64,000 bases of DNA from Aurantiacibacter sediminis. Lineage in GTDB: Bacteria > Pseudomonadota > Alphaproteobacteria > Sphingomonadales > Sphingomonadaceae. How positions within the stretch are numbered: the stretch's first letter is position 1; each line of letters begins with the position of its first letter. The stretch lies in assembly GCF_016019885.1 (NCBI RefSeq), contig NZ_JAEANY010000002.1, positions 124,001-188,000 of the forward strand, read 5' to 3'. This document shows, piece after piece, positions 1 through 9,013 of the stretch. The translations under genes and the position numbers were made by a program. The notes beneath the pieces were generated by a model. The model did no database searches. It was given only the letters and a program-made list of their open reading frames with translations, and had not been told where the DNA came from.

Positions 1-546
1 TTGCCAGCTGAAGTCTCCGACGCGCCCAAGCTGGGCTTCTTCCCCGGCTCTACCATCGGCAATATGGTGGCGCGCACCGCCACAGACCTCCTGCGCAACA
101 TGCGCGAGACGCTCGGCGATGAGGCGCTGCTGCTGATCGGCATGGACCTCATCAAAGACGAGGCGATGCTGAAAAGCGCCTATGATGATGCAGAAGGCGT
201 GACCGCGGCGTTCAATATGAACCTGCTGACCCGCATCAATCGGGAGCTTGATGGCGACATTCCGGTCGATGCGTTCCGCCACGAAGCGCGGTGGGTCGAA
301 CCCTATGCGCGGATCGAGATGCATCTTGTCGCGCAGGAGGATGTTACCTTCACCGTCTCGGGCGAGAGTTTCTCGATGCAGGCGGGTGAGACAATTCACA
401 CGGAAAACAGCCACAAATTCGATCTGCGCAGCGCGAATATGATGCTGCTCGCAGGCCGATGGACGCCGGTGAAGCGCTGGACCGATGCAGAAGAGCGCTT
501 CTCCCTCATCCTCGCTCGTGCCGCAATGCCGAGGAATGCGCCATGA
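1..546 (+). CDS. egtD: L-histidine N-alpha-methyltransferase, C-terminal part
   Basis: This is the last ~181 residues of the enzyme that trimethylates histidine to hercynine with three SAM, the first step of ergothioneine synthesis in the cytoplasm. The frame is already open at the first base, so the start and the N-terminal part of the roughly 320-residue protein lie outside the window. Family marks visible here are FFPGSTIGN near residue 13, GMDLIKD near 48, LLTRINREL near 74 and HTENSHKF in the last third. The stop shares bases with the next start (ATGA), so the downstream DUF5996 gene is probably co-transcribed. An egtB gene would be expected upstream but cannot be seen. Confidence 0.9.
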   Translation: MPAEVSDAPKLGFFPGSTIGNMVARTATDLLRNMRETLGDEALLLIGMDLIKDEAMLKSAYDDAEGVTAAFNMNLLTRINRELDGDIPVDAFRHEARWVEPYARIEMHLVAQEDVTFTVSGESFSMQAGETIHTENSHKFDLRSANMMLLAGRWTPVKRWTDAEERFSLILARAAMPRNAP

Positions 547-1478
547 GCGACTGGCCGAGCCTCGATTTCGCAGCGGATCGGCCAACAATCGAGACCGCGC
601 ACCTCGTCCTGCAAATGGTCGGCAAACTGCCCACACGGCTACACCCTTGGGTCAATCACGGCTGGCATGTCGCCCTGCGCGTCACGCCGCGCGGCTTCGC
701 CACCCGCATGATGCCGGCCGCCAAGGCGCGCGATTTCGCGGTAGAAGTCGATATGCGTGACGGGCTGGTCCGCGCTTGGTGCAGCCATGGGGGATCTTGG
801 ACGACAGACATCCCCGGCAAAACAATCGCGCAGCTTCACGCCGATATGAGCGCGATGCTCGAAGAAGCGGATCTGCCCGCTCCGCTCCACGGCGCGCCGA
901 ATGAAATGCCGGACGTAATCCCCTTCGCCGCGGATGACAGGCCGCGCGAATGGGATGCGGATGCGGCCACCCGGTTGCACGGTGCTTTCGCTGCGGCAGA
1001 CCGCGTATTCAGCACATTTCGCTCGCGCTATCTCGGCAAGTCCTCTCCCAGCCACATGTTCTGGGGCAGCTTCGATCTCGCGGTCACGCGCTTCTCCGGA
1101 CGCCGCGCACCGCCACATCCCGGCGGGTTTCCCAATTTACCGGATGAGGTCACGCGAGAGGCCTACAGCCACGAGGTCATTAGCGCAGGCTTCTGGCCCG
1201 GCGGCAATGGCGTGGATGAAGCGGCATTTTATGCATACGCCTATCCATCGCCCGATGACCTCTCGGAAGGCACAATCGCGCCTGCTGCCGCCTATTGGCA
1301 CAAGGACCTGGGCGAATTCGTGCTTCACTATGCCGATGTCGCCGCCGCCGGAGATCCCGAAGCCGCGCTGATGGCGTTCCTCCATTCGAGCTTCGATGCG
1401 GCAGCCGCGCGCATGGATTGGCCGGATGATCTGGCGACCTTGCAGGTTTCCTATGGCGAACCGGCGCAGCAAATATGA
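543..1478 (+). CDS. DUF5996 family protein
   Basis: A 311-residue soluble protein that looks like the DUF5996 family: an N-terminal WPSLDF stretch, then QMVGKLP and an NHGWHVALRV segment near residue 38, followed by a region rich in aromatic residues and ending near VSYGEP. No catalytic motif is recognisable and the biochemical role of the family is not known. The ATG at 543 overlaps the egtD stop codon (ATGA), which fixes this start over an earlier in-frame codon at 459. Translational coupling suggests co-expression with ergothioneine synthesis, but that is only context. Confidence 0.75.
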   Translation: MSDWPSLDFAADRPTIETAHLVLQMVGKLPTRLHPWVNHGWHVALRVTPRGFATRMMPAAKARDFAVEVDMRDGLVRAWCSHGGSWTTDIPGKTIAQLHADMSAMLEEADLPAPLHGAPNEMPDVIPFAADDRPREWDADAATRLHGAFAAADRVFSTFRSRYLGKSSPSHMFWGSFDLAVTRFSGRRAPPHPGGFPNLPDEVTREAYSHEVISAGFWPGGNGVDEAAFYAYAYPSPDDLSEGTIAPAAAYWHKDLGEFVLHYADVAAAGDPEAALMAFLHSSFDAAAARMDWPDDLATLQVSYGEPAQQI

Positions 1479-1521
1479 GCGGCGTCTCGCGCCGCAGGAA
1501 ATTGCTTCCTATATAGCGTGA

Positions 1522-2196
1522 ATGGACCTCGCTCCCGTCTTTGACCAACTGGCGCAATCGATCCGCGAAATTCCGCGATCAGGCCTTTTGCTGGCGGCGT
1601 TCGCGGCCATGGTGCTGGGCGTGCTCGGCTCATTCGTTGCGCGGCGTAATCTGGCGCTGGGCCGGGCCATGCGCTTCGGCAGCACGCTGACACTGATCGC
1701 CGTGCTTGGCCTAGTCGTGCTGCAGCTTTCTCGCCTCGATCCGCGTTTCGCCATTGCCGTTCCGCAATTCGGCTTTCCCGAGCAGGTGGTCGAGGGGACG
1801 GAAACCCGCGTTCCGCTGCATGTCGATGGGCATTATTGGCTGGAGGCCGAAGTGAATGGCCACCGCGCCGCTTTCCTTGTCGATACGGGCGCGACGCTGA
1901 CTGCCGTTTCCGAACAGACCGCGCAGGCGGCGGGGCTTGAAGCTCTCGATAGCAGCGTGCCCGTGCGGTTACAGACTGCAAACGGCACTGTGGCGGCACA
2001 CATGACCAATATCGAAGAAATGCGCTTCGGCAATGTTGCGGCGCGCGGGCTCGATGCCGTCATTGCGCCGGGGCTGGGCGATACGAACGTCATCGGCATG
2101 AACCTGCTCAACCGCATGGCATCGGTGCGGATCGAAGCGAATGAGCTGATCCTCACGCCCAATAATCCGCAGCCGCCACTCGAAACGCAAGAGTAG
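1522..2196 (+). CDS. Membrane-anchored retropepsin-like aspartic protease
   Basis: A 224-residue protein with two hydrophobic segments (about residues 20-40 and 52-70), then a periplasmic-type domain with one aspartic protease site, FLVDTGATLTAVS, with Asp121-Thr-Gly. This matches the clan AA proteins of the TIGR02281 type, which act as single-lobe dimers like retropepsin. The second conserved patch, NVIGMNLLNRM, is also present near residue 190. The substrate is unknown. It lies just upstream of a flippase gene on the same strand with a 39-base gap, so a shared transcript is possible. Confidence 0.75.
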   Translation: MDLAPVFDQLAQSIREIPRSGLLLAAFAAMVLGVLGSFVARRNLALGRAMRFGSTLTLIAVLGLVVLQLSRLDPRFAIAVPQFGFPEQVVEGTETRVPLHVDGHYWLEAEVNGHRAAFLVDTGATLTAVSEQTAQAAGLEALDSSVPVRLQTANGTVAAHMTNIEEMRFGNVAARGLDAVIAPGLGDTNVIGMNLLNRMASVRIEANELILTPNNPQPPLETQE

Positions 2197-2235
2197 CACT
2201 TTGCAATTGGCTGGCGGCTGGGGCAGGGCAAAGCC

Positions 2236-3492
2236 ATGATTCGCCGCGCATTGACCAATACCGGCTGGCTTATGGGTGCGCGCGCCATCAATGCCGTGCT
2301 CTCCTTGGTCTACCTCGCCATTGCGACGCGCGAGCTTGGTCCCGAGCGTTTCGGCATTTTCGTGATTGCCTTTACGTTTGCGCAGCTGGTGGTGGGCTTT
2401 TGCAGCTTCCAGACATGGCAGAGCATCATCCGCTGGGGTCAGGATGATGACGGCCGCAAGACTGCAACAGGCTTTGCCCTCGCTCTCGATAGTTTGACGA
2501 TCGTCGTGGGGGCGATCCTCGGCGCGCTGATCCTTTTCAATTTCCACGAAGTCCTGCTGCTGCCGGACAAGATGGTCGTGCCCACTTATCTCTTCACGCT
2601 CGCATCCCTGCTGGCAATCCGATCGACGCCGATCGGATTGCTGCGCCTGCATGATCGCTATGACCGCGCGGCGATTGCCGATGCGACGACCAGCATCGTT
2701 CGCGCCTTAGGCGCCGGAGTTGTCGTGGTGACGCATCCCAGCATCCAGAGTTTCCTGATCGTTTGGGGCGCGGCAGAGGTGCTGACCGCAGCGATTTACT
2801 GGTGGCTCGCCGCGCGGACTGAACCGATCCATTGGCAACGCTACAGCCTCAGACGCCTGCCGCGCGAAGCCAAGGCGCGCGGCGAAAAGGTGTGGAGTTT
2901 TGCCATCGGCACAAGCCTTACCGGCATTCTCTCCATCGCCAGCCGCCAACTCCTCGTGGTGCTGACCGGCGTATTCGGCGGTGCAGCGCTGGCCGGTGTC
3001 TATCGGGTCGCAAACCAGTTGGGCGATGGATTGCTGAAACTCGCCCAGGCGCTGCTGAAAGCGGTCTATCCCGAGCTCGTGCGCAATCCCGATGCGGCAA
3101 AGGCCTTGACCACAAAACTCACCCGTATCGCGATATTCACAGGCGTGATCGTGGTCGCCTTCGGCTTGCTTGCGGGTGAGTGGATCATCACCGCAATTGC
3201 AGGCCGCGAATATCTCGCAGCTTTCGTGCCCATGATCGTGCTGGCAGGCGCGGCTTCCATAGAGCTGGCAGGTGCAAGCCTCGAAGCTTTGCTCGTCGCG
3301 CGCGGCCACGCGATCCGCAACTTCCTGCTGCGTGGCATCCCGCTCGCCATCGGCCTGATTATGCTGCCTTGGCTGATCGACTGGTTCGGCGCGACCGGTG
3401 CTGCCCTCGTCGTCCTCGGCACAAGCCTCGCCAGCGTCACCGGCTTTATCCTGGCGACGCGGGATCAGAAGGTCGTCGAAAAAGGGAGATAG
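2236..3492 (+). CDS. Oligosaccharide flippase family membrane protein
   Basis: A 418-residue polytopic membrane protein with roughly twelve hydrophobic segments spread over its whole length. The N-terminus contains NTGWLMGARAINAVLSLVY followed by ATRELGPERFG, the usual opening of Wzx/RfbX-type polysaccharide translocases of the MATE/MurJ superfamily. The likely role is moving lipid-linked glycans across the inner membrane. No polymerase or glycosyltransferase genes lie next to it, so the glycan is unknown. The stop codon TAG directly abuts the 3' end of a convergent tRNA-Gln gene. Confidence 0.75.
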   Translation: MIRRALTNTGWLMGARAINAVLSLVYLAIATRELGPERFGIFVIAFTFAQLVVGFCSFQTWQSIIRWGQDDDGRKTATGFALALDSLTIVVGAILGALILFNFHEVLLLPDKMVVPTYLFTLASLLAIRSTPIGLLRLHDRYDRAAIADATTSIVRALGAGVVVVTHPSIQSFLIVWGAAEVLTAAIYWWLAARTEPIHWQRYSLRRLPREAKARGEKVWSFAIGTSLTGILSIASRQLLVVLTGVFGGAALAGVYRVANQLGDGLLKLAQALLKAVYPELVRNPDAAKALTTKLTRIAIFTGVIVVAFGLLAGEWIITAIAGREYLAAFVPMIVLAGAASIELAGASLEALLVARGHAIRNFLLRGIPLAIGLIMLPWLIDWFGATGAALVVLGTSLASVTGFILATRDQKVVEKGR

Positions 3493-3567
<75 letters not shown>

Positions 3568-3580
3568 GCAGAGATGCGTG

Positions 3581-3608
3581 CATATAACCGCGTGGCTGCG
3601 CGGTGCAA
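3581..3608 (-). promoter_or_regulatory. Promoter of tRNA-Gln
   Basis: On the minus strand TTGCAC (3608-3603), a 16-base spacer and TATATG (3586-3581) form a sigma-70-like promoter. The -10 lies 13 bases before the mature 5' end of the tRNA. Assignment rests on sequence only. Confidence 0.55.
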
Positions 3609-3633
3609 GACCGCGCAGCGCACTATTTGCAGG

Positions 3634-4485
3634 TCAATCCAGATTGAGGCCGTCGAAGTCGGATGCGGAGTGCCGTTCCGGCAGTCTTTTGTCCTCATCA
3701 CCCCATGAGCGGTTGACCGCGCGCCCGCGCTTGAAACCGGGGCGGGCGGCGATTTCGCCTGCCCAGCGCATCACATTTTCATAGCTTTCGATTTCGAGGA
3801 ACGTCTTGGCGTCCTCGTAGATCGTGCCCTCGGTGAACGGCACCAGCCAGGGTGCGGTCGCGATATCGGCCACGGTGTAATCGTCTCCGCCAAGGAAGCG
3901 CGTTTCGCCGAGCCGCTTGTCCGCGACATCGAACAGCCGCTTTGTTTCCATGGCATAGCGGTTGATCGGATATTCGTATTTCTCGGGCGCATAGGCGTAG
4001 AAATGGCCGAAGCCGCCACCGATGAAAGGCGCGCTGCCAATTTGCCAGAACAGCCAGCTGAGCACTTCGACGCGGGTGTGATCGGTGGGCAGGAACTTGC
4101 CGAACTTCTCCGCGAGGTGGACAAGGATTGCGCCGCTTTCGAATACGCGGATTTCGCGGTTTCCGCTGCGATCAAGTAAGGCGGGGATCTTCCCGTTAGG
4201 ATTGATTGCAGTGAAGCCGCTGCCGAATTGGTCGACTTCGGAAATATCGATCAGCCACGCGTCATAATCCGCGTCCGAATGGCCTGCCTCCAGCAATTCT
4301 TCAAACATCACCGTGGCCTTCACGCCATTGGGTGTGGCGAGCGAGTAAAGCTGGAAAGGATGCTCTCCCTGCGGAAGCTCCTTCTCATGCCGCGCGCCAG
4401 CTGTAGGGCGATTGATATTGGCGAATTTACCGCCGCTTTCCGTGGGCTTCCAGACTTTCGGCGGCGTGTAGGCAGGATCGGCCAT
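3634..4485 (-). CDS. yghU: YghU-type glutathione-dependent disulfide-bond oxidoreductase
   Basis: A 283-residue member of the Nu-class glutathione S-transferases, which reduce disulfides using two bound glutathione molecules. The N-terminal extension with KFANINRPTAGARHEKELPQG and the thioredoxin-fold segment YSLATPNGVKATVMFEE, followed by NPNGKIPAL and FESGAILVHLAEKFG, match E. coli YghU in order and length (288 residues). The all-helical C-terminal half contains FIGGGFGHFYAYAPEKYEY. The start has a good ribosome site (AAGGAG eight bases upstream). It is a single gene, with divergent topoisomerase IB on the far side. Confidence 0.85.
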   Translation of the reverse strand: MADPAYTPPKVWKPTESGGKFANINRPTAGARHEKELPQGEHPFQLYSLATPNGVKATVMFEELLEAGHSDADYDAWLIDISEVDQFGSGFTAINPNGKIPALLDRSGNREIRVFESGAILVHLAEKFGKFLPTDHTRVEVLSWLFWQIGSAPFIGGGFGHFYAYAPEKYEYPINRYAMETKRLFDVADKRLGETRFLGGDDYTVADIATAPWLVPFTEGTIYEDAKTFLEIESYENVMRWAGEIAARPGFKRGRAVNRSWGDEDKRLPERHSASDFDGLNLD

Positions 4486-4640
4486 TCATATTCTCCTTCA
4501 TCCAGGAATGCGTTGGCGTGGAGATAGGTCCGCCAGCGAAGCCAGCAACAGAGCTTTGCTTTGGCCTGCCCGCAGTGCGGCTTCACCGGTGCAAAAATCC
4601 ATAGGAACCGCGTGGCAGATCAAGGCGTTATCCTGCCACG

Positions 4641-5660
4641 ATGGCCAGCGCCCCTCCAAAACTCGTCTATGTCGATGACACGCAGCCCGGCATTACCCGT
4701 AAAGGGGCTGGCAAAGGCTGGGCGTATTACCGGCCCGATGGCGACCTGATAAAAGATCGGTTGGAAAAGAAGCGCCTGAATGCGATTGCCCTGCCGCCCG
4801 CCTATGTGAATGCGTGGTTTTGCTGCGATCCCAATGGCCACATCCTTGCGACCGGATATGATGCGCGTGGGCGCAAGCAATATCGGTATCACCCTGAATT
4901 TCGCGCCTGGCGTGAAGGTGAGAAGTTCGATGGCTGCGTCGCCTTTGGCGAGATGCTGCCCATCCTTCGCGAAAAGGTTCAGAAGGATATGCGTTCACCC
5001 AAATTGGGTCGCGACCGGGCGGTGGCGGCGCTCGTGAAACTGCTCGATCTTGGCGCGATCCGGGTCGGCAACACGCATTACGCCAAAGAGAACAAGAGTT
5101 ACGGTGCAACAACCCTGCAGCATCGCCATGCCGAGGTGACCGGACGAACGTTGCGCCTGCGTTTCACGGCAAAGGGCGGCAAGGAGCGCGATGTGAAGTT
5201 GTCCGATGCATCGCTCGCTCGTGTGGTGCGGCTGATGCAGGATCTGAACGGGCAGGAACTGTTTGCCTGGGTCGGTGATGATGGCGCGCCGCAGGATGTC
5301 AATTCGGGCCATGTGAACACCTATCTTCGCGAAATCATGGGCGAGAACTTCTCAGCCAAGAATTTCCGCACCTGGCACGCCAGCGTCATGGCCTTTCGCA
5401 TGCTGGCAGAGGCGGACGAGGTGCTGACGATCAAGGCCGTGCTGGAGCGCGTGGCGGAGCATCTTGGCAATACCCCCGCAGTAACGCGTAAGAGCTATAT
5501 CCACCCTGCCGTGATCGATCTCGTTTCGAGGCAGGAAGATTGGCGCGCGCAATTGAAACTGCCGCAGGCAACACCGTTTCTCAACGAATATGAGCGTGGA
5601 CTGATGCAGTTTCTGGAAGACAGCCCGGAGGCAGGCGAATTGCTGGCGGCAGCTGCCTGA
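4641..5660 (+). CDS. DNA topoisomerase IB (poxvirus type)
   Basis: A 339-residue type IB topoisomerase that relaxes supercoils through a 3'-phosphotyrosine link. Residues 1-85 form the small N-terminal domain (ITRKGAGKGWAYYRPDG, then the conserved ALPPAY). The catalytic domain carries the active-site residues in KGGKERDV near 179 and in KNFRTWHASVM near 240, and the nucleophile Tyr286 in TRKSYIHPAV. All key residues of the tyrosine recombinase/topoisomerase fold are present, so it should be active. It is a short enzyme lacking the eukaryotic extensions. trhO starts 45 bases downstream on the same strand. Confidence 0.9.
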   Translation: MASAPPKLVYVDDTQPGITRKGAGKGWAYYRPDGDLIKDRLEKKRLNAIALPPAYVNAWFCCDPNGHILATGYDARGRKQYRYHPEFRAWREGEKFDGCVAFGEMLPILREKVQKDMRSPKLGRDRAVAALVKLLDLGAIRVGNTHYAKENKSYGATTLQHRHAEVTGRTLRLRFTAKGGKERDVKLSDASLARVVRLMQDLNGQELFAWVGDDGAPQDVNSGHVNTYLREIMGENFSAKNFRTWHASVMAFRMLAEADEVLTIKAVLERVAEHLGNTPAVTRKSYIHPAVIDLVSRQEDWRAQLKLPQATPFLNEYERGLMQFLEDSPEAGELLAAAA

Positions 5661-5705
5661 TCGGCCCTCTGGCACGTTGAGCCGCATCCCGCTAAAGCGC
5701 CGCCC

Positions 5706-6668
5706 ATGGCCATTCCGCACCCTCCCACCAATGCTCCCGTGTGTGTCGCTGCGCTCTATCAGTTCACGCGGTTTGAGGATCATGCTGCGCTACGAGAGCC
5801 GCTGTTCAGCGTGTGCGAGGCGCAAGGCGTGAAAGGCACGCTGCTGCTTGCCGCCGAGGGGATCAACGGCACGATTGCAGGCTCGCGGAAGGGGATTGCT
5901 GCGGTGCTCGAATACATCCGCAGCCTGCCCGGGTGCGAGGCGCTGGAGGTCAAATTCTCGGGCGCGCAGGAGATGCCGTTCCACCGCATGAAGGTGCGCC
6001 TCAAACGCGAAATCGTGACCATGGGAGAGCCCGATATCGACCCGCGCGAACATGCCGGCACCTATGTCGATCCGGCGGAATGGAATGCGCTCATCGCCGA
6101 TCCCGACACCATCGTGATCGATACCCGCAACGACTATGAAGTGGCCATCGGCCAGTTCGACGGTGCGATCGACCCGAAGACCGCCAGCTTCCGTGAATTT
6201 CCCGAATGGTTTCGCAGAGAGCGCGAGCGGCTCTTGGGCGAAGGCAAGCAGCCCAAGGTCGCCATGTATTGCACCGGCGGCATTCGCTGCGAGAAATCGA
6301 CCGCATTCCTCAACAAGGAAGGCGTGTACGAGGTATATCACCTGAAAGGCGGCATCCTCAAATACCTCGAAGAAATCCCGCCAGAGCTGAGCATGTGGAG
6401 CGGCCAGTGCTTCGTTTTCGATGAGCGGGTGAGCGTGGGCCATGGCCTCGCGCAGGGGGAATATGGCCTCTGCCGCGCCTGCCGCCGTCCGGTTAGCACG
6501 GAAGATGCCGCGTCCGAGCTATACGAAGAAGGCGTCAGCTGCCCGGCCTGCCATGGCGAGCGCACCGAAGAACAGCGCGCCCGTTACCGCGAACGCCAGC
6601 GGCAGGAACGCCTTGCTGCCGAACGCGGTGAGGAGCACGTCGGACGTGAGGAGAATCCCGATGGCTGA
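5706..6668 (+). CDS. trhO: tRNA uridine(34) hydroxylase TrhO
   Basis: A 320-residue rhodanese-domain protein of the YceA/TrhO family, which makes 5-hydroxyuridine at the wobble position of certain tRNAs using oxygen. An N-terminal acylphosphatase-like domain (residues 1-105, with [13 protein letters not shown]) is followed by the rhodanese domain, whose active-site loop is [11 protein letters not shown] with Cys189 and Cys195. A small C-terminal metal-binding piece has two CxxC pairs (GLCRACRRP and SCPACHGE). The stop overlaps the next gene by eight bases, implying coupling to the GST below. Confidence 0.88.
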   Translation: MAIPHPPTNAPVCVAALYQFTRFEDHAALREPLFSVCEAQGVKGTLLLAAEGINGTIAGSRKGIAAVLEYIRSLPGCEALEVKFSGAQEMPFHRMKVRLKREIVTMGEPDIDPREHAGTYVDPAEWNALIADPDTIVIDTRNDYEVAIGQFDGAIDPKTASFREFPEWFRRERERLLGEGKQPKVAMYCTGGIRCEKSTAFLNKEGVYEVYHLKGGILKYLEEIPPELSMWSGQCFVFDERVSVGHGLAQGEYGLCRACRRPVSTEDAASELYEEGVSCPACHGERTEEQRARYRERQRQERLAAERGEEHVGREENPDG

Positions 6669-7290
6669 TCGCATACTCTACAGCTTCCGCCGCTGCCCCT
6701 ATGCGATGCGCGCGCGCATGGCGCTGGTGGTGAGCAAGACGCGTTGCGAATTGCGCGAAGTAAAGCTGTCGGACAAGCCGCAGGCGATGCTCGACGTGTC
6801 GCCCAAAGCGACTGTGCCCGTGCTGATGCACAGCGACGGCAGGTTCCTGGAAGAAAGCCTCGACATAATGCGCTGGGCACTCGGCCACACCGATCCCGAA
6901 GGCTGGCTGGAGCGCGACGATCCGGAGCTGATCGCCGAGAATGACGGCCCGTTCAAACACGCGCTCGACCATTACAAATACCCGACCCGCTACAACGATT
7001 GCGACCCGCTGCCCCACCGCGCCCGCGGCGAGGAATTCCTGGCGAAGCTGGAAGCGCGGATCGCAGGGCAGGGCCAACTATGCGGCGAACAGCGCGGCGT
7101 TACAGACGTCGCGATTTTCCCCTTCATCCGCCAATTCGCCAATCACGACCGCAAATGGTTCGACGCGCTCGACCTGCCGCATGTGCAAAAATGGCTGGCG
7201 GGGCATTTAGAAAGCACCCTGTTCAAGACTGCAATGCAGCGCGAGAAACCATGGCAGGAGGGTGATGCGCCCATCGCCATGGCGATCTAA
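6661..7290 (+). CDS. Glutathione S-transferase family protein
   Basis: A 209-residue GST-fold protein. The thioredoxin-like domain opens with [16 protein letters not shown], where Cys12 in a CPY motif sits where glutaredoxin-2 and omega/lambda GSTs carry their catalytic Cys. [24 protein letters not shown] provides the cis-Pro and glutathione-binding Glu-Ser. The helical C-terminal half includes [15 protein letters not shown]. It probably reduces glutathione mixed disulfides or glutathionylates small molecules. The ATG at 6661 lies inside the end of trhO; longer in-frame starts further inside trhO are unlikely. Confidence 0.8.
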   Translation: MADRILYSFRRCPYAMRARMALVVSKTRCELREVKLSDKPQAMLDVSPKATVPVLMHSDGRFLEESLDIMRWALGHTDPEGWLERDDPELIAENDGPFKHALDHYKYPTRYNDCDPLPHRARGEEFLAKLEARIAGQGQLCGEQRGVTDVAIFPFIRQFANHDRKWFDALDLPHVQKWLAGHLESTLFKTAMQREKPWQEGDAPIAMAI

Positions 7291-7293
7291 GTC

Positions 7294-8370
7294 TTAGTCG
7301 ATCTTCATCACCCAGCCATGTGTGTCCTCGACCGTGCCGCGCTGGATGCCGACGAGTTTTTCGCGGATCGTGCCGGTCAGCTGGCCTGGGCCGCCTGAGC
7401 CAATGGTGAATTCGAAACCATCGCTCGCCACTTTGCCGACCGATGTCACTACGGCTGCCGTGCCGCAGGCCATCGTTTCGACGAGCTTGCCGCTTTCCGC
7501 ATCGGCGCGCCACTGGTCGATGGAATACATCTCTTCGCTCACATCGAGGCCTTGCTCTCGCGCGAGAGTCAGGATGGAATCGCGGGTGATGCCGGGCAGG
7601 ATCGTGCCGCGCAGGGGCGGGGTGATCATGCGGCCATCGTCGAACACGAAGAACAGGTTCATGCCGCCCAGCTCCTCGATCCACTTGCGCTCTGCCGCAT
7701 CGAGGAACACGACCTGGTCGTGCCCCTTGGCGAAGGCCTCTCCGGTCGGGACGAGGCTGGCGGCGTAATTGCCGCCGCATTTGGCTTCACCCGTGCCGCC
7801 GGGGGCCGCGCGGGTGTAATCGCTCACCCACACCGAAACCGCGGGCGCGCCCGATTTGAAGTAATTCCCGGCGGGCGAAAGGATCACGACGAATTTGTAT
7901 TGCTTGGCCGGACGCACTCCGAGGAATGCCTCGGTCGCGAACATAAAGGGCCGGATGTAGAGCGCGCCGCCCTCCACGCTGGGGAACCAGTCCTTGTCCG
8001 CCAGAACCACTTCCTTCACCGCTTCGACGAACAGGTCTTCTGGGAAGTCCGGCATGGCGAGGCGCGCAGCCGACTTGTTGAACCGCGCTGCATTCGCCTC
8101 AGGCCGGAACAGAGCCATGCTGCCATCCTGCAGCTTGTATGCCTTCATACCCTCGAAGATTTCCTGCGCGTAATGCAGCACCGATGCCGCCGGATCGAGG
8201 GCAATAGGGCCGCGAGGGCCAAGCGTGGGCGAATGCCAGCCTTTGCCCTCGTCGTAGTCCACCGTGATCATGTGGTCGGTGAACAGCGTGCCGAAACCGG
8301 GATTGGCGATAGCCTGATCGCGCGTGGCGCCGGGGGCAGGAGCGGGATGGGGAAGGCGTGTGAAATCCAT
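7294..8370 (-). CDS. ilvE: Branched-chain amino acid aminotransferase
   Basis: A 358-residue fold-type IV PLP enzyme that interconverts Leu, Ile and Val with their 2-oxo acids in the cytoplasm. Visible marks are NPGFGTLFTDHM near residue 24, YAQEIFEGMKAY near 67, the PLP lysine Lys197 in GEAKCGGNYAASL, the helix EELGGMNLFFV and the TACGTAAV phosphate loop. The ATG at 8370 gives a family-typical N-terminus; an in-frame TTG at 8406 would add 12 residues and is less likely. It is convergent with the GST gene, with only three bases between the stops. Confidence 0.9.
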   Translation of the reverse strand: MDFTRLPHPAPAPGATRDQAIANPGFGTLFTDHMITVDYDEGKGWHSPTLGPRGPIALDPAASVLHYAQEIFEGMKAYKLQDGSMALFRPEANAARFNKSAARLAMPDFPEDLFVEAVKEVVLADKDWFPSVEGGALYIRPFMFATEAFLGVRPAKQYKFVVILSPAGNYFKSGAPAVSVWVSDYTRAAPGGTGEAKCGGNYAASLVPTGEAFAKGHDQVVFLDAAERKWIEELGGMNLFFVFDDGRMITPPLRGTILPGITRDSILTLAREQGLDVSEEMYSIDQWRADAESGKLVETMACGTAAVVTSVGKVASDGFEFTIGSGGPGQLTGTIREKLVGIQRGTVEDTHGWVMKID

Positions 8371-8418
8371 GGGAGGGCGATTAGTGGGGAGCGTGAGTCG
8401 AGGCAAGGGTACCTGTCT

Positions 8419-8682
8419 TCACCATTCGCGCGCGCCGCACTTCGGACAGATCCTCAAGGCATAGGGCCAAAAGAAAATCGGTAGCGATCCGCTTTGGCCG
8501 CATAAGCCATGTCCGCAGCGACGAGGCATAAAAACAGTTACCCAGATCGCGATAGCAAGAACCAGAAGACCAGAGGCGGGTAAAATGACAAGTGGCCATT
8601 CCGTCGTGAGGGCGAATAGTCCGACCGGAAGCCAAAGAATTGCAAACCAAGGCGAATAGGGCAAGAGCCTGCGCATGTTCAT
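8419..8682 (-). CDS. Small membrane protein with zinc-ribbon-like cysteines
   Basis: An 85-87 residue protein with two hydrophobic segments (about 10-27 and 31-51) followed by a short tail with two cysteine pairs, RRCGHGLCG and CPKCGA, which resembles a zinc ribbon. No family was recognised. The ATG at 8676 has AAGGT seven bases upstream and may be the true start rather than 8682. It begins about 18 bases after a strong minus-strand terminator-like hairpin, so the locus has an attenuator-like layout. It lies on the same strand as ilvE, 48 bases upstream of it. Confidence 0.5.
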   Translation of the reverse strand: MNMRRLLPYSPWFAILWLPVGLFALTTEWPLVILPASGLLVLAIAIWVTVFMPRRCGHGLCGQSGSLPIFFWPYALRICPKCGAREW

Positions 8683-8699
8683 ACCTTAATCCGGGCCGC

Positions 8700-8742
8700 A
8701 AAAAATGAGAAGGCCAGCTTCACCTCGGTGAAACTGGCCTTC
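8700..8742 (-). terminator. Rho-independent terminator or attenuator, minus strand
   Basis: On the minus strand a long stem is followed by TCATTTTTTG. The stem is GAAGGCCAG-TTTCACC paired with GGTGAA-CTGGCCTTC, with 15 pairs and small bulges. This is one of the strongest terminator signals in the window. It ends the structured locus at 8768-9000 and sits just before the start of the small membrane-protein gene. Confidence 0.75.
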
Positions 8743-8793
8743 GCATGGTCAGCGGTCGTTACACCGCCAACGAAGCCTTACTCGGCGAAAAAA

Positions 8794-8850
8794 GCCTACC
8801 GAATATGCTCCGCACGGGTCGTTTCCGACCTCCCTGCTGAACCATGAGAC
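8794..8850 (-). CDS. 18-codon leader-like small ORF with 15-nt Shine-Dalgarno match
   Basis: On the minus strand ATG at 8850 opens an 18-codon frame (MSHGSAGRSETTRAEHIR) ending in TAG. It is preceded three bases upstream by GAAAGGAGGTGATCC, which is complementary to 15 bases of the 16S rRNA 3' end. Such an extended match is far beyond a normal ribosome site. The peptide matches no family I know. It could be a leader peptide or part of a small RNA that binds ribosomes; the terminator at 8700-8742 follows. Whether the peptide is made is unknown. Confidence 0.4.
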
Positions 8851-8905
8851 ATCGGATCACCTCCTTTCGCGCTTGAAAGCCAAGAGCCGCCTTTTCACCG
8901 GGGCC

Positions 8906-9000
8906 CAAGACCTGCGATCATCGCCGGTCTTGATACCTGTTGTGAATCGCCAGAGTCGGTAAAACAAGTCTTGAATTATCTTTTTTCACAGGGATAATTC
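8906..9000 (-). promoter_or_regulatory. Structured upstream region with operator-like inverted repeat
   Basis: Between the lipoprotein gene and the small ORF there is a perfect 8-base inverted repeat, GAATTATC (8973-8980) and GATAATTC (8993-9000), with half-sites 20 bases apart centre to centre. This is the spacing of a dimeric regulator site. A second hairpin, CAAGACC with GGTCTTG (8906-8932), lies in the presumed 5' leader. No confident -35/-10 pair was found. Confidence 0.35.
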
Positions 9001-9013
9001 GGCGCTTCCCTTC

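Noticed and set aside
8854-8868. Plus-strand GGATCACCTCCTTTC looks like the 3' end of a 16S rRNA gene
   Set aside because: Only 15 bases match and the preceding bases do not continue the rRNA sequence; no other rRNA segment is nearby. It is better read as the complement of a minus-strand Shine-Dalgarno.
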